From Marinobacterium sp. LSUCC0821 (GTDB lineage: Bacteria > Pseudomonadota > Gammaproteobacteria > Pseudomonadales > Balneatricaceae): 64,000 bases of DNA. Under the pieces are notes generated by a model, which saw only the letters and a program-made list of their open reading frames with translations, was not told where the DNA came from and searched no databases. Numbering within the stretch: position 1 is the first letter of the stretch; each line of letters begins with the position of its first letter. The translations under genes and the position numbers were made by a program. Where the stretch lies: positions 2,197,501 through 2,261,500 of the forward strand of contig NZ_CP051666.1 in assembly GCF_012848475.1 (NCBI RefSeq), in the 5' to 3' direction. This document shows, piece by piece, positions 42,614 to 51,873 of this stretch.

Positions 42614-43761
42614 ATAGTTATATAAGAAGTTTTTTGTGGCAGGGGTTGAATTCCCCTGATATTCACGATTTTAAAATCAAACAATATGGAACAGATTTTG
42701 ATTCAGAAAGGTTTTTACTGAATTCATGTCGTTCGGCAATTTATCTTATTGCACGTCATTTGAAAGATAGTGGTCGGGGGCGGGTTCATGTGTGTTCCTA
42801 TACCTGTGATGCCGTTATTGATGCTTTAAATTCTGCTGATTGCGAGTTGCTGTATTATGGTTTGGATGCTAATTACAAGGTCGAAGTGTCAAAAATCCTT
42901 AATGAAGGGGATGGTCAAACTGATTGGGTGCTTTGGCAGTGTACCCTTGGGCAATTGGGGGGAGATTGTATTGATATCAATATGCTTTCTGAATTGGGAT
43001 TTACAGTTGTTGGTGATTTGTCACTTTCATATGGGAGCTTGCGCAATGGTCGCCCCTATGAGTCTTATTTCGATTACAATGTTGTGTCTTATGAGTGTTC
43101 TAAAGCGTTTAGCGTTGGTTGGGGTGGGGAAGTTTTGTCTGGTAAAAAAACTCATCCCCTTAATTCCAGTATTGTAAAGCTCGAGCCCGCATTGATGACT
43201 TTTAAAAAAATAATACAAGTGCTTTTTAGCTACAGGATTTATAATACTAAGTCAAATTTAATTTTCATCATTGGTAATTTTCTTCGAAAGATGTTTGTCG
43301 TTTTAAATTTCTTTCTTCGATCAGAAAAAATGAGTCGTAAGCGTTTTCTTGGTTGTGGTATGAGTCCTAGATTTATTTCATATTTATTCAGATCTGAAAA
43401 GTTTTGGTTGGCTACGCGAAAAAGTGAATACTTGTATAAATCATATATTAGTGTGTATAAGATTATTATTAAAAACAATGTCCTCACGCCAAATGTTAGT
43501 GATAAAGACTTTCTGGTTAGTCCAAGAATCGCTTTTTTTATTAAAAGGGACCGTGTTGAGTGTTTTAATAATCTTGCACATGAAATGAATATGTATTTTG
43601 GTGATTGGTTTAATTCTAATTCTTGCTTTTCGAACTTGTCGATTAGTGATGGGGATTTCCATACTTATAATATATCTCTTTTTGATATTAATTCTGTTTT
43701 CTTAGAACGTTTGGACGAATTTTTCACAGAATGGGAGTCTGTTTGTGTCAAATTACCTTAA
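42610..43761 (+). CDS. Divergent DegT-like PLP-fold protein
   Basis: 383 residues. Weak but ordered similarity to fold-type I aminotransferases: SCRSAIYLIARHLKD, VHVCSYTCDAVIDALNSADCELLYYGLD, VVGDLSLSYGSLRNGRPY (PLP-facing Asp) and YECSKAFSVGWGGEVLSG (candidate PLP Lys). The second half (FSYRIYNTKSNLIFIIGNFLRKMF) is hydrophobic and unlike DegT proteins. It may be a sugar aminotransferase or a non-catalytic relative. Overlaps wzx and wzy on either side; AT-rich. Confidence 0.6.
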   Translation: MNSYIRSFLWQGLNSPDIHDFKIKQYGTDFDSERFLLNSCRSAIYLIARHLKDSGRGRVHVCSYTCDAVIDALNSADCELLYYGLDANYKVEVSKILNEGDGQTDWVLWQCTLGQLGGDCIDINMLSELGFTVVGDLSLSYGSLRNGRPYESYFDYNVVSYECSKAFSVGWGGEVLSGKKTHPLNSSIVKLEPALMTFKKIIQVLFSYRIYNTKSNLIFIIGNFLRKMFVVLNFFLRSEKMSRKRFLGCGMSPRFISYLFRSEKFWLATRKSEYLYKSYISVYKIIIKNNVLTPNVSDKDFLVSPRIAFFIKRDRVECFNNLAHEMNMYFGDWFNSNSCFSNLSISDGDFHTYNISLFDINSVFLERLDEFFTEWESVCVKLP

Positions 43762-44971
43762 ATTTTTCCATTTTATTTCTGGGTTTTTTATTGCTCTTCC
43801 TCTTTATTTCTCGGTGGGGCAATCTGCATTATTTATTCAGTCGCCTTTATTTATGGAAATTGCCGGTGCAGGCCCTAAATCTGAGAGCAATCTTGGTCTC
43901 ATGCTTCCGCTTTCGGTAGTAGCTTTTCTTCTTCTATTTGGTGGTATGCTGTTTCGCTATGTAACTGGAAGTGTCTACCGGTTTTTATTTGCCTGCTGCG
44001 CGTTTGTCGTCTTTATCGATGTTGGTATTGCTAAATCTTCTTGGCTTGTTGTTGGTTTGCTAACTCTTTTAGCTTGCTCCTCTGAAATACAAAAGTATGC
44101 TGGATCTTTGCATTGCCAATCTCATCGTCGTTTTATTTATCGTGGCTGGTATTTTGGATTGTTTTTTGTTCTTTGTGGTGTGGTTTTGGATTTTCTAGCC
44201 CGCGATTTACATTTGATCAGTTCTGTAGCTGATGGTTTTGTATATGACGGAATTCGATCATCATATGGTATTGAGATATACGGTTTTTTGGTTTCTTTTT
44301 CTGCTGTTTTGTCAGTCTTTTCTGGTTGCCTTTTGTTTGTATCGTTTGCAAAGAAAAAGAATAGAGTTTTAAACCTTTTCGTATTCGCCCTGTCTGTTTT
44401 TGTTATCACCATGGCTTCGCGTAAAGCTGCTTACCTTGATTTGGTGTTTTGCTGCATCTTGCTATCATTTGTGCTGTTTTTTGAAGTTAAGAATCAGGTT
44501 TTACGTTATTTGATATTTGTTTTCTTATCATTCATTTTGTATTCGCTCTATTATTTACTTGATATTCAGCGCAGTGGGTTTAGCTTATCTAAATTTTGGA
44601 ATGAAAGGTCGGGTAACTATTATGAGTTTTATGCTGATCTTATCAGTGCTGATGTGTGGGGTGTTTTCTTTGGTTGGAGTTCTGGCGGGCTCGGCGGCTA
44701 TAGCAATCTTTTTGTTGATGTCTTTGTTCGCTGTGGTTTTCTAGGTGTTTGTGTGCTGGTCGCAGTTTTTTGTTTGTTCTTTTTTAGGGTTTTGAAAGTC
44801 GCAATATTAAGTCGAGATATTTATTTAATTTGTTGTTGTATATTTCTGTGTTTCAGCTTTTTAATTGGAAATATTGTTAATTTAAATTTTTCATTACCTT
44901 ATTTTGTTTCATGTTATGTTGTTATTTTATTATCTGTTTTTTATCGTTTCAGAGGAACTGGTGATGTCTAA
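43745..44971 (+). CDS. O-antigen polymerase (Wzy-like)
   Basis: 408 residues, GTG start inside the end of the previous gene. About 11 membrane segments (FFIALPLYFSVG, LMLPLSVVAFLLLFGGML, LVVGLLTLLACS, FGLFFVLCGVVLDFLA, and several C-terminal ones) with a large loop around NERSGNYYEFYADLISADVWGVFFGWSSGGLGGYSN, typical of Wzy. Assignment rests on topology and position beside wzx, because Wzy proteins share little sequence. Confidence 0.75.
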   Translation: MSNYLKFFHFISGFFIALPLYFSVGQSALFIQSPLFMEIAGAGPKSESNLGLMLPLSVVAFLLLFGGMLFRYVTGSVYRFLFACCAFVVFIDVGIAKSSWLVVGLLTLLACSSEIQKYAGSLHCQSHRRFIYRGWYFGLFFVLCGVVLDFLARDLHLISSVADGFVYDGIRSSYGIEIYGFLVSFSAVLSVFSGCLLFVSFAKKKNRVLNLFVFALSVFVITMASRKAAYLDLVFCCILLSFVLFFEVKNQVLRYLIFVFLSFILYSLYYLLDIQRSGFSLSKFWNERSGNYYEFYADLISADVWGVFFGWSSGGLGGYSNLFVDVFVRCGFLGVCVLVAVFCLFFFRVLKVAILSRDIYLICCCIFLCFSFLIGNIVNLNFSLPYFVSCYVVILLSVFYRFRGTGDV

Positions 44972-45992
44972 GGTAATTTATTATGTTCCTGTTGATGAAG
45001 TGTATACTTCTGAGTGGGAATATTACTCCGCTGATCAGCAAATGCTGGAAGAATCAGGATTCGATGTTATTGTTGTTACTGGTTTGTTTGGACTGCTCAG
45101 AAATTTATTTAACGTAGAATTCGTTTACTGTTGGTGGTGGGGGCGTTCATTAATTCCTATTTTGCTCTGCAGGTTTTTTTCTGTTCCCGTTTATGTTACC
45201 GGTGCCGAGCATATGTTTGATCTTTCTGGCAGTGGCTCCTTTATTGACAGAAAAATTTATCAGCGTATCGGATTATATTTGTCATTTCGTTTAAGTAATT
45301 TAAACCTATTTATTTCAAAGCACCAAAAACTTTCTATTGTTTCTATGCTAAAGGGCGTTAAAGGAGTTGTTCTGTATCCTAGTCTAACTACAAGTTTTCT
45401 TAATCCCTCTTTGCTTTTACCTTATGAGATCCGCAAGAATACAATTCTTTGCTTTTGTTGGATGACTCACAGGAGCTTTGTTCGCAAGGGGATTTATGAT
45501 GCCTTAAAAGGCTTTAGGATTTTCTTAAACTCTCAGGAACACCCCTCAAATTTTGAATTAGTAGTGGCCGGTCGTCGTGGCGATGGTCTTCAGTTTCTGT
45601 ATTCTTTGATAGAAGAGCTAGAACTTACAGAGTTTGTTTCTGTTATTCTCGATCCGAATCAGTCAGAAAAACAAAGTTTATTTGGATCATCTATATGTCT
45701 TTTGGCTCCGTCGTATATGGAGGGGTTTGGTAATGCCTCTTTAGAGGCTATGTCATATGCAACACCAGTTATCTGTTCTCCTGAGGGTGCTTCTCGTGAA
45801 GTAGTTAGCAATACTGGGCTGATAATGACGGATGTAGGTGTGTCCGCGGTCGCAGAGGCTTTGGGTATATTTTTTAATCTACCTCTTCAGCAGAGAGCAT
45901 TAATGTCAAATTCTGCAAGTGATCGCAGCAATTCTTTTTTTTCTTTGGCGGAAAGAGTTAGATGTTTTAAACAGATGCTGGAGAAGAGATAA
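44964..45992 (+). CDS. GT4-type glycosyltransferase
   Basis: 342 residues from ATG 44964, overlapping the wzy stop. The C-terminal half has the retaining GT-B signature: LLAPSYMEGFGNASLEAMSYATPVICSPEGASREVVSNTGL with the E-x7-E pair, and FELVVAGRRGDGLQFL. The N-terminal half (KVIYYVPVDEVYTSEWEYYSADQQML) binds acceptor. Expected to add one sugar to the lipid-linked repeat unit at the cytoplasmic membrane face. Confidence 0.87.
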   Translation: MSKVIYYVPVDEVYTSEWEYYSADQQMLEESGFDVIVVTGLFGLLRNLFNVEFVYCWWWGRSLIPILLCRFFSVPVYVTGAEHMFDLSGSGSFIDRKIYQRIGLYLSFRLSNLNLFISKHQKLSIVSMLKGVKGVVLYPSLTTSFLNPSLLLPYEIRKNTILCFCWMTHRSFVRKGIYDALKGFRIFLNSQEHPSNFELVVAGRRGDGLQFLYSLIEELELTEFVSVILDPNQSEKQSLFGSSICLLAPSYMEGFGNASLEAMSYATPVICSPEGASREVVSNTGLIMTDVGVSAVAEALGIFFNLPLQQRALMSNSASDRSNSFFSLAERVRCFKQMLEKR

Positions 45993-45994
45993 AT

Positions 45995-47917
45995 ATGTGC
46001 GGAATCGCTGGAATACTTGGATCTATGCCCAATGGCAGTCTTGATAAGATGTTGTCTCGAATTGCTCATAGGGGTCCTGATGGTATTGGTAGATACTGTG
46101 ATGAGCAAATACAATTGGGCCATGTTCGCCTTGCTATTATTGATCCTTCATTAAGTGCTGGTCAGCCGATGTGGGATAGTAGTGGAAGGTTTTGTATTGT
46201 CTTTAATGGTGAAATATACAATTTTCGAGAGTTGCGTTCTGAGCTCATAGAATTGGGCTATACTTTCATTACTGAAGGCGACACCGAAGTCTTGCTTCAT
46301 CTTTATGTGGAGTACGGCAAATCTATGTTGGGTCGACTACGAGGGATTTTTGCTTTCGCTATCTATGATCTCAAAAGTAACAATCTATTTATTGCTCGAG
46401 ATCAGTTTGGGGTAAAGCCGCTTTACTATACTTGGATAGATGGTTGTTTTGTATTCGCTAGTGAAGTGAAGTCTTTTTTAGATTTAAAGGGATTTATGCC
46501 TGTTCCGCATTATCCTAGTATTTACCGCACATTAATTTTTCAGTGGAACCCCGGTCCTGAGACTGTATTCCATGGTGTTTATTGCGTTCCCAGTGGGCAT
46601 TATGTCGAAGCTGATATGTCTGATGGTTTTGTTATCAAGCCCTACTGGGAATGGCCTCGCTATAATCCAAAAGATGCAACCTTTGAAGTTAAGCTAAGCG
46701 AGTTAGATTCCTTGATGGTAAGTTCTGTTGTTGAACAGTCTATTTCAGACGTTCCAATCGGTTCCTTTTTGTCTGGCGGGGTCGATTCAAGTTTGATTTG
46801 TTCGATTTTTACAAAATTATCAAGAAGTAAACTGCCGACGTACACCATCGACAATGGTGATTTAGATATTGGCTTTGGTGATGATCGTTTCTTCGCTCAT
46901 AAGGTTGCTGACTTGCTTGATATTCCTTGTGCTAATGTTTCTTTAGAAGGTAATTTTATTGAGCAGTTGGAAAAAATGGTTTACAACCTTGATGAGCTTT
47001 GCTCAGACATTGCGCCGTTGAATGTTGCGGCTATAAGCGCTGCATCTAGGAGGGCTGGTGTTAAAGTTTTATTTTCCGGTGCTGGTGGTGATGATATTTT
47101 TTCAGGATATCGTCGACATTTTGTTGCTAGATATTCAAAATTCTTTTTCAACGTTTTTTTTAGAAAGTTAGTTAGAATTAGCAATACCATTATTTCTGTT
47201 TTGCCTAACACCGCATTTAAGCGCAGAATTCATCGTTTGTCGTTGATGTATGATCGAAGTGATAATATGCGAATTTTATCGTACTTTTTCTGGTTTGATC
47301 CCGAGGTTGTTTTTGAGCTTTTTAATGAGTCTGTTAAAAAACAACTGAAATCTCCATTTCTTTCGTTAGGCGATATTATAAAAGAGATAAATGATTTAGA
47401 TAAGATGCCCGAGCTCGAGAAAGTTCTGCACCTTGATCGTAAATATTTTCTTACTGATCATAATTTGCTTTACACAGATAAAATGTCTATGGCTGAAGGG
47501 GTTGAAGTGCGTGTTCCTTTTTTGGATGTGCGTTTAGCTGATTTTTCTGCTGGTCTTAATGTTCGCCTTAAGCAAAGTCGTTCTAAAGGTAAGTTTCTTT
47601 TGAAGAAATTAGCTGAAAAATATTTACCAAGGGAAGTTGTTCATCGTTCTAAAACAGGGTTTGGATTTCCTTTGAAGAAATGGGTTGATGATTCGCTAGG
47701 CGAATTGAGAGTTAATTACTTCAATCGCGATATGATTGAGAGACAAAATTGTTTCGATTATCTGGCCGTAGTAAGAGTTTTGGATGAGCATGAGTTGGGA
47801 GTTCGTGATCATTCTTATCTTATATTATCATTACTATTAACATCGTTATGGTTTGATATATTTGTAAGTGGTAAGCATTTATCTTTTTTAAGTTCGGAAA
47901 AATCATGCGACAAGTAA
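45995..47917 (+). CDS. asnB: Asparagine synthase-type glutamine amidotransferase (AsnB family)
   Basis: 640 residues. N-terminal Ntn glutaminase domain with Cys2 (MCGIAGILG; FNGEIYNFRELR) and a C-terminal synthetase domain with PP-loop SGGVDSSLIC and YTDKMSMAEGVEVRVPFLDVRL. In polysaccharide loci such enzymes are usually thought to amidate uronic acid carboxyls; here ManNAcA from WecB/WecC is a candidate acceptor, by inference. Starts 2 nt after the glycosyltransferase stop and overlaps the next gene by 13 bp. Confidence 0.9.
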   Translation: MCGIAGILGSMPNGSLDKMLSRIAHRGPDGIGRYCDEQIQLGHVRLAIIDPSLSAGQPMWDSSGRFCIVFNGEIYNFRELRSELIELGYTFITEGDTEVLLHLYVEYGKSMLGRLRGIFAFAIYDLKSNNLFIARDQFGVKPLYYTWIDGCFVFASEVKSFLDLKGFMPVPHYPSIYRTLIFQWNPGPETVFHGVYCVPSGHYVEADMSDGFVIKPYWEWPRYNPKDATFEVKLSELDSLMVSSVVEQSISDVPIGSFLSGGVDSSLICSIFTKLSRSKLPTYTIDNGDLDIGFGDDRFFAHKVADLLDIPCANVSLEGNFIEQLEKMVYNLDELCSDIAPLNVAAISAASRRAGVKVLFSGAGGDDIFSGYRRHFVARYSKFFFNVFFRKLVRISNTIISVLPNTAFKRRIHRLSLMYDRSDNMRILSYFFWFDPEVVFELFNESVKKQLKSPFLSLGDIIKEINDLDKMPELEKVLHLDRKYFLTDHNLLYTDKMSMAEGVEVRVPFLDVRLADFSAGLNVRLKQSRSKGKFLLKKLAEKYLPREVVHRSKTGFGFPLKKWVDDSLGELRVNYFNRDMIERQNCFDYLAVVRVLDEHELGVRDHSYLILSLLLTSLWFDIFVSGKHLSFLSSEKSCDK

Positions 47918-50040
47918 TTCAAAATTTAAGTACTGGAGAAACTGAAGTTATACATTCCCCAAGTCCAGTTATTACACCTAACTCTATCATAGTAAGCAGT
48001 CGAGTCAGCTTGATCTCAGCAGGAACAGAGCGGATGCTAGTTGGTTTTGGTAAAGCTTCTTACTTGGAAAAGGCATACCAGCAGCCGGATAAGGTCAAGA
48101 TGGTTCTTGAAAAGATAACAACGGACGGTTTAGTGACAACTGTGGATTCAGTTAGATCTAAGCTTGCTCAGCCACTGCCCTTAGGATACTGCAATGTAGG
48201 GGTTGTTTCTGACGTTGGTGCTGGTGTTTCCGGTCTTAAAGCTGGTGATCGTGTTGTTTCTAATGGTCCTCATGCAGATATCGTTAAAGTTCCTACAAAT
48301 CTCTGCGCGCGCATTCCAGATGTCGTTGATGATGAGTCAGCATCATTCGTAGTTGTGGCGAGTATCGGTTTACAGGGTATCCGTCTTGCCGAACCAACCC
48401 TTGGTGAGGCCTTTGTTGTCATAGGGGCTGGACTAATAGGGTTGCTTACTGTTCAGTTGTTGTTAGCGCAGGGCTGCCGTGTATTGGCTATTGACTTTGA
48501 TGAATCCAAACTAGCGTTGGCACGCCAGTTTGGTGCTGAAACCTGCAACCCTGGAAAAGGTGAAGACCCAGTAGCTATCGGTATGGCGTTCAGTCGTGGT
48601 CAGGGGGTCGATGGCGTTATTATTACAGCATCTACCAAATCGAATGACCCTGTTACCCAAGCAGCAAAAATGTGCCGTAAGCGTGGTCGTATCATTTTGG
48701 TCGGGGTGACAGGCCTTGAACTTAGTCGTGCTGACTTTTATGAAAAAGAGCTCAAGTTTCAGGTTTCCTGTTCTTATGGACCAGGACGTTACGATCCTTC
48801 ATACGAATACATGGGGCAGGACTATCCTTTGCCTTTTGTTCGCTGGACAGAACAGCGTAATTTTGAGGCGGTTTTGGATATGCTGGCCAACGGCAGTCTC
48901 GATGTAAAGCCGTTGATTAGTCATCGTTTTGCGTTCGAGGATGCACGGATGGCTTATCAAGTCCTGTTAGAGGACAAAGCCAGTTTGGGTACTCTGCTGC
49001 AGTACACTTCTGCAGATGAAAGCCGTTCCATGAGCAAGGTAAAACTCAATACGGATTTAAGTTTCAATCTTGATAAGCCAGTAATGGGCTTTATTGGTGC
49101 TGGTAATTACGCTTCTCGCATGTTGATCCCGGCATTTAAGGCAGCCGGTGCTCAGTTTCATACCTTGGCGACAGCCGGCGGTATCAATAGCGTTGTTCAT
49201 GGTGAGAAGGCCGGGTTTGCCGAAGCTTCGACCGACGCCACCGAGATGCTGACGAATTCTGATATTAACACCGTGGCGGTTGTAACTCGTCACGATAGTC
49301 ATGCGTACTTTGTCGCTCAAGCACTGGAAGCTGGTAAGCATGTCTTTGTTGAAAAGCCGTTAGCTATCGATATTGCCGGATTGGAGCGGGTTGAAAGCGC
49401 ATACAAAGCTACTATTGACGACGACAAAAGGTTACATCTGATGGTTGGTTTTAACCGTCGGTTCTCTCCGCAGGTTAAAAAAATTAAATCCCTACTTGAA
49501 CCTGTTAAGGAACCCAAGTCATTCATCATGACTATGAATGCTGGTTCTATCCCCGCTGATTACTGGACACAGGATAACGCTATTGGCGGTGGTCGTATCA
49601 TTGGCGAGGCCTGCCATTTTATCGACTTGATGCGATATCTGGCGGGCAGCGAGATTGTATCCGTTCAAGCGCGACGTATGGGAGACCACCCAAGTGTGCC
49701 AGTGACAGAGGATAAAGCTAGTATCACACTTGGTTTTGCAGATGGCTCTTTCGGGACCATTCTGTACCTCGCTAACGGTGCATCTACCTTCCCGAAAGAA
49801 CGGGTGGAAGTGTTTGCTGCTGGTGGCGTGCTTCAGTTGGACAACTTCCGCAAACTGAAAGCTTTCGGTTGGAAAGGCTTTAAAAAAATGAACTTGTGGA
49901 AGCAGGACAAAGGCCAGAAGGCTTGCGCTGCTGCTTTCCTTGAAAGTATTCAAACCGGTAACCCTGCGATATCCGCGGATGAAATTTTTGAGGTCGCGCG
50001 GGTTAGCATAGAGATAGCTGAGCAACTGAGATCACAGTAA
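47905..50040 (+). CDS. Two-domain oxidoreductase: MDR alcohol dehydrogenase + Gfo/Idh/MocA
   Basis: 711 residues. The N-terminal ~375 residues are a medium-chain dehydrogenase-like domain (GERMLVGFGKAS-type start SAGTERMLVGFG, GLKAGDRVVSNGPHA, FVVIGAGLIGLLTVQLLLAQG), and the rest a Gfo/Idh/MocA domain (VMGFIGAGNYASRMLIPA, HVFVEKPLAID, EACHFIDLMRYLAG). This fusion is found next to heparinase-like and WbuB-like genes in other O-antigen and EPS loci, as here. Exact reaction unknown. GC content rises again from this gene on. Confidence 0.88.
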   Translation: MRQVIQNLSTGETEVIHSPSPVITPNSIIVSSRVSLISAGTERMLVGFGKASYLEKAYQQPDKVKMVLEKITTDGLVTTVDSVRSKLAQPLPLGYCNVGVVSDVGAGVSGLKAGDRVVSNGPHADIVKVPTNLCARIPDVVDDESASFVVVASIGLQGIRLAEPTLGEAFVVIGAGLIGLLTVQLLLAQGCRVLAIDFDESKLALARQFGAETCNPGKGEDPVAIGMAFSRGQGVDGVIITASTKSNDPVTQAAKMCRKRGRIILVGVTGLELSRADFYEKELKFQVSCSYGPGRYDPSYEYMGQDYPLPFVRWTEQRNFEAVLDMLANGSLDVKPLISHRFAFEDARMAYQVLLEDKASLGTLLQYTSADESRSMSKVKLNTDLSFNLDKPVMGFIGAGNYASRMLIPAFKAAGAQFHTLATAGGINSVVHGEKAGFAEASTDATEMLTNSDINTVAVVTRHDSHAYFVAQALEAGKHVFVEKPLAIDIAGLERVESAYKATIDDDKRLHLMVGFNRRFSPQVKKIKSLLEPVKEPKSFIMTMNAGSIPADYWTQDNAIGGGRIIGEACHFIDLMRYLAGSEIVSVQARRMGDHPSVPVTEDKASITLGFADGSFGTILYLANGASTFPKERVEVFAAGGVLQLDNFRKLKAFGWKGFKKMNLWKQDKGQKACAAAFLESIQTGNPAISADEIFEVARVSIEIAEQLRSQ

Positions 50041-51873
50041 ATGTCGTTTTTGGTTAAAGCGCGTACTGCTGCTGCTTTAGGGGCCTTAAATCTGTGTCGC
50101 GCTATTAGTTATCGTTTAGGTGTCAAGCTGGGCTTTAATCCTGTTCGTCGCCTGACAGGTAATGCAGCTGAAGGCGTATTTTTTAATCCTCAAACATGGC
50201 CCATAACTAACGTTATTGCGCCCAGCCACTGGGAAAGTATAGCGCTCCTTTTTGGTCACTATCCAATTCCAGTCACGACAATACCTCCTGATTGGCATGC
50301 TAATCCAATAACAGGAAAGCGAGTACCTCAGCCCGAAAAGGACTGGTGGTCTATACCAGATTTCGACCCTGCACTAGGTGATATTAAGTTGATCTGGGAA
50401 CTGTCACGTTTCGACTGGGTACTGGCTTTTTCGCAGCAGGCTCGGGCGGGTAACTACGAGGCATTCCAGCGTCTGAATAATTGGTTAAACGATTGGTGTA
50501 CGCAAAATCCGCCCTACAAAGGCCCTAACTGGAAGTGCGGTCAGGAGGCTTCGATTCGGGTTTTGCATTTGGCGATGGCCGCGCTGATATTGGAGCAGAT
50601 AGAAACTGCACCAAAAGCGTTGGTTGATATTGTAGAGCTGCATCTTCAGCGTATTGCGCCTACTTTAAGGTACGCAATGGCACAGGATAACAATCACGGT
50701 ACATCAGAGGCTGCAGCACTGTTTATAGGTGGAAGCTGGCTGACCGTGATGGGTAGTTCAGGGGGGGCAGAATTGACGACAACCGGGCGCAGGTGGCTCG
50801 AGAATCGTGCTTCACACCTCATTGGCGAAGATGGAAGTTTTAGCCAATATTCGCTTAACTATCATCGTGTAATGTTGGATACCTTCAGTATGGTAGAAGT
50901 TTGGCGCCGGAAGCTTGCGTTACCTGAGTTTTCGGCATGCTGGCAACAACGCGCTCGGGCTGCCGCAAATTGGTTGTATGCCATGACAAATCACTGGAAT
51001 GGTGACGGGCCTAATTTGGGCGCCAATGATGGAGCTAGGCTTTTGCCGTTAACCGATACTGATTATCGTGATTTTCGCCCATCGGTCCAGTTGGCAACCG
51101 TACTATTTTTAGAGGCTAATGCTTATTCCGAAGATGGTGTGTGGAATCAGCCTTTAAACTGGTTAGGTCTTGAACGACCAGACAAGGCATTGCCTGCTGG
51201 AAAGTCCGAAGTATTTGATCAAGGTGGCTACGTACTGCTCTGTATGGGTGATGCAAAAGTCATGCTGCGTTATCCGAAATTTCGTTTCAGGCCAAGTCAG
51301 GCTGATGCACTGCATTTGGATTTTTGGTTGCAAGAGTGTAACTTACTCCGTGATGCTGGTACCTTCAGCTACAATACAGAAGCGCGATGGTTGCAGTACT
51401 TTTCTGGTACGGAGAGCCACAATACTGTTCAGTTTGATGGCCGCGACCAAATGCCCCGTTTAAGTCGTTTCTTGTTTGGGGATTGGCTGAAAACAAATGT
51501 TTTTAAACCTATCGCTGGTTCAGCATATAGGCAGGCAGTAACTGCGGGATACAAAGACGGGAAAAATGCACAACATGTTCGTAGTGTAAGTCTCTGTGAG
51601 GGGTTGCTGAGTGTCACTGACGAAATTGCAGGCTTTAAGGAAAAAGCAGTTCTTCGCTGGCGCCTAGAGCCCGGCGACTGGAAAATAAGCGGCGATGTGA
51701 TATCTAAAGGTACCCACTCAATCAAGGTGATGGCAGACATACCAATCAAGCGATATGAGCTGGTGGAGGGATGGGAGTCACGTTTTTACCAGGATAAACA
51801 ACCAGTTCCTGTTTTGGAGGTTGAATTACATCAACCGGGCATACTAACAACGGAGTATCGTTGGGTCTCATGA
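50041..51873 (+). CDS. Heparinase II/III-family protein
   Basis: 610 residues beginning directly after the previous stop. The alpha/alpha barrel half (WELSRFDWVLAFSQQARAGNYEAFQRLNNWLNDWC, CGQEASIRVLHLAMAA, DNNHGTSEAAALFIGGSWL with Asn/His, FSQYSLNYHRVMLDTFSMVEVWRR with Tyr/His) is followed by a beta-sandwich (LHLDFWLQECNLLRDAGTFSYN, ESHNTVQFDGRDQMPRLSRF). No clear signal peptide is seen, although the substrate would normally be periplasmic. It may trim or modify the polymer. Confidence 0.85.
   Translation: MSFLVKARTAAALGALNLCRAISYRLGVKLGFNPVRRLTGNAAEGVFFNPQTWPITNVIAPSHWESIALLFGHYPIPVTTIPPDWHANPITGKRVPQPEKDWWSIPDFDPALGDIKLIWELSRFDWVLAFSQQARAGNYEAFQRLNNWLNDWCTQNPPYKGPNWKCGQEASIRVLHLAMAALILEQIETAPKALVDIVELHLQRIAPTLRYAMAQDNNHGTSEAAALFIGGSWLTVMGSSGGAELTTTGRRWLENRASHLIGEDGSFSQYSLNYHRVMLDTFSMVEVWRRKLALPEFSACWQQRARAAANWLYAMTNHWNGDGPNLGANDGARLLPLTDTDYRDFRPSVQLATVLFLEANAYSEDGVWNQPLNWLGLERPDKALPAGKSEVFDQGGYVLLCMGDAKVMLRYPKFRFRPSQADALHLDFWLQECNLLRDAGTFSYNTEARWLQYFSGTESHNTVQFDGRDQMPRLSRFLFGDWLKTNVFKPIAGSAYRQAVTAGYKDGKNAQHVRSVSLCEGLLSVTDEIAGFKEKAVLRWRLEPGDWKISGDVISKGTHSIKVMADIPIKRYELVEGWESRFYQDKQPVPVLEVELHQPGILTTEYRWVS

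Noticed and set aside
49519-50025. A 168-codon antisense frame in the two-domain oxidoreductase gene
   Set aside because: Shadow of the real gene; low-complexity composition and no start context.
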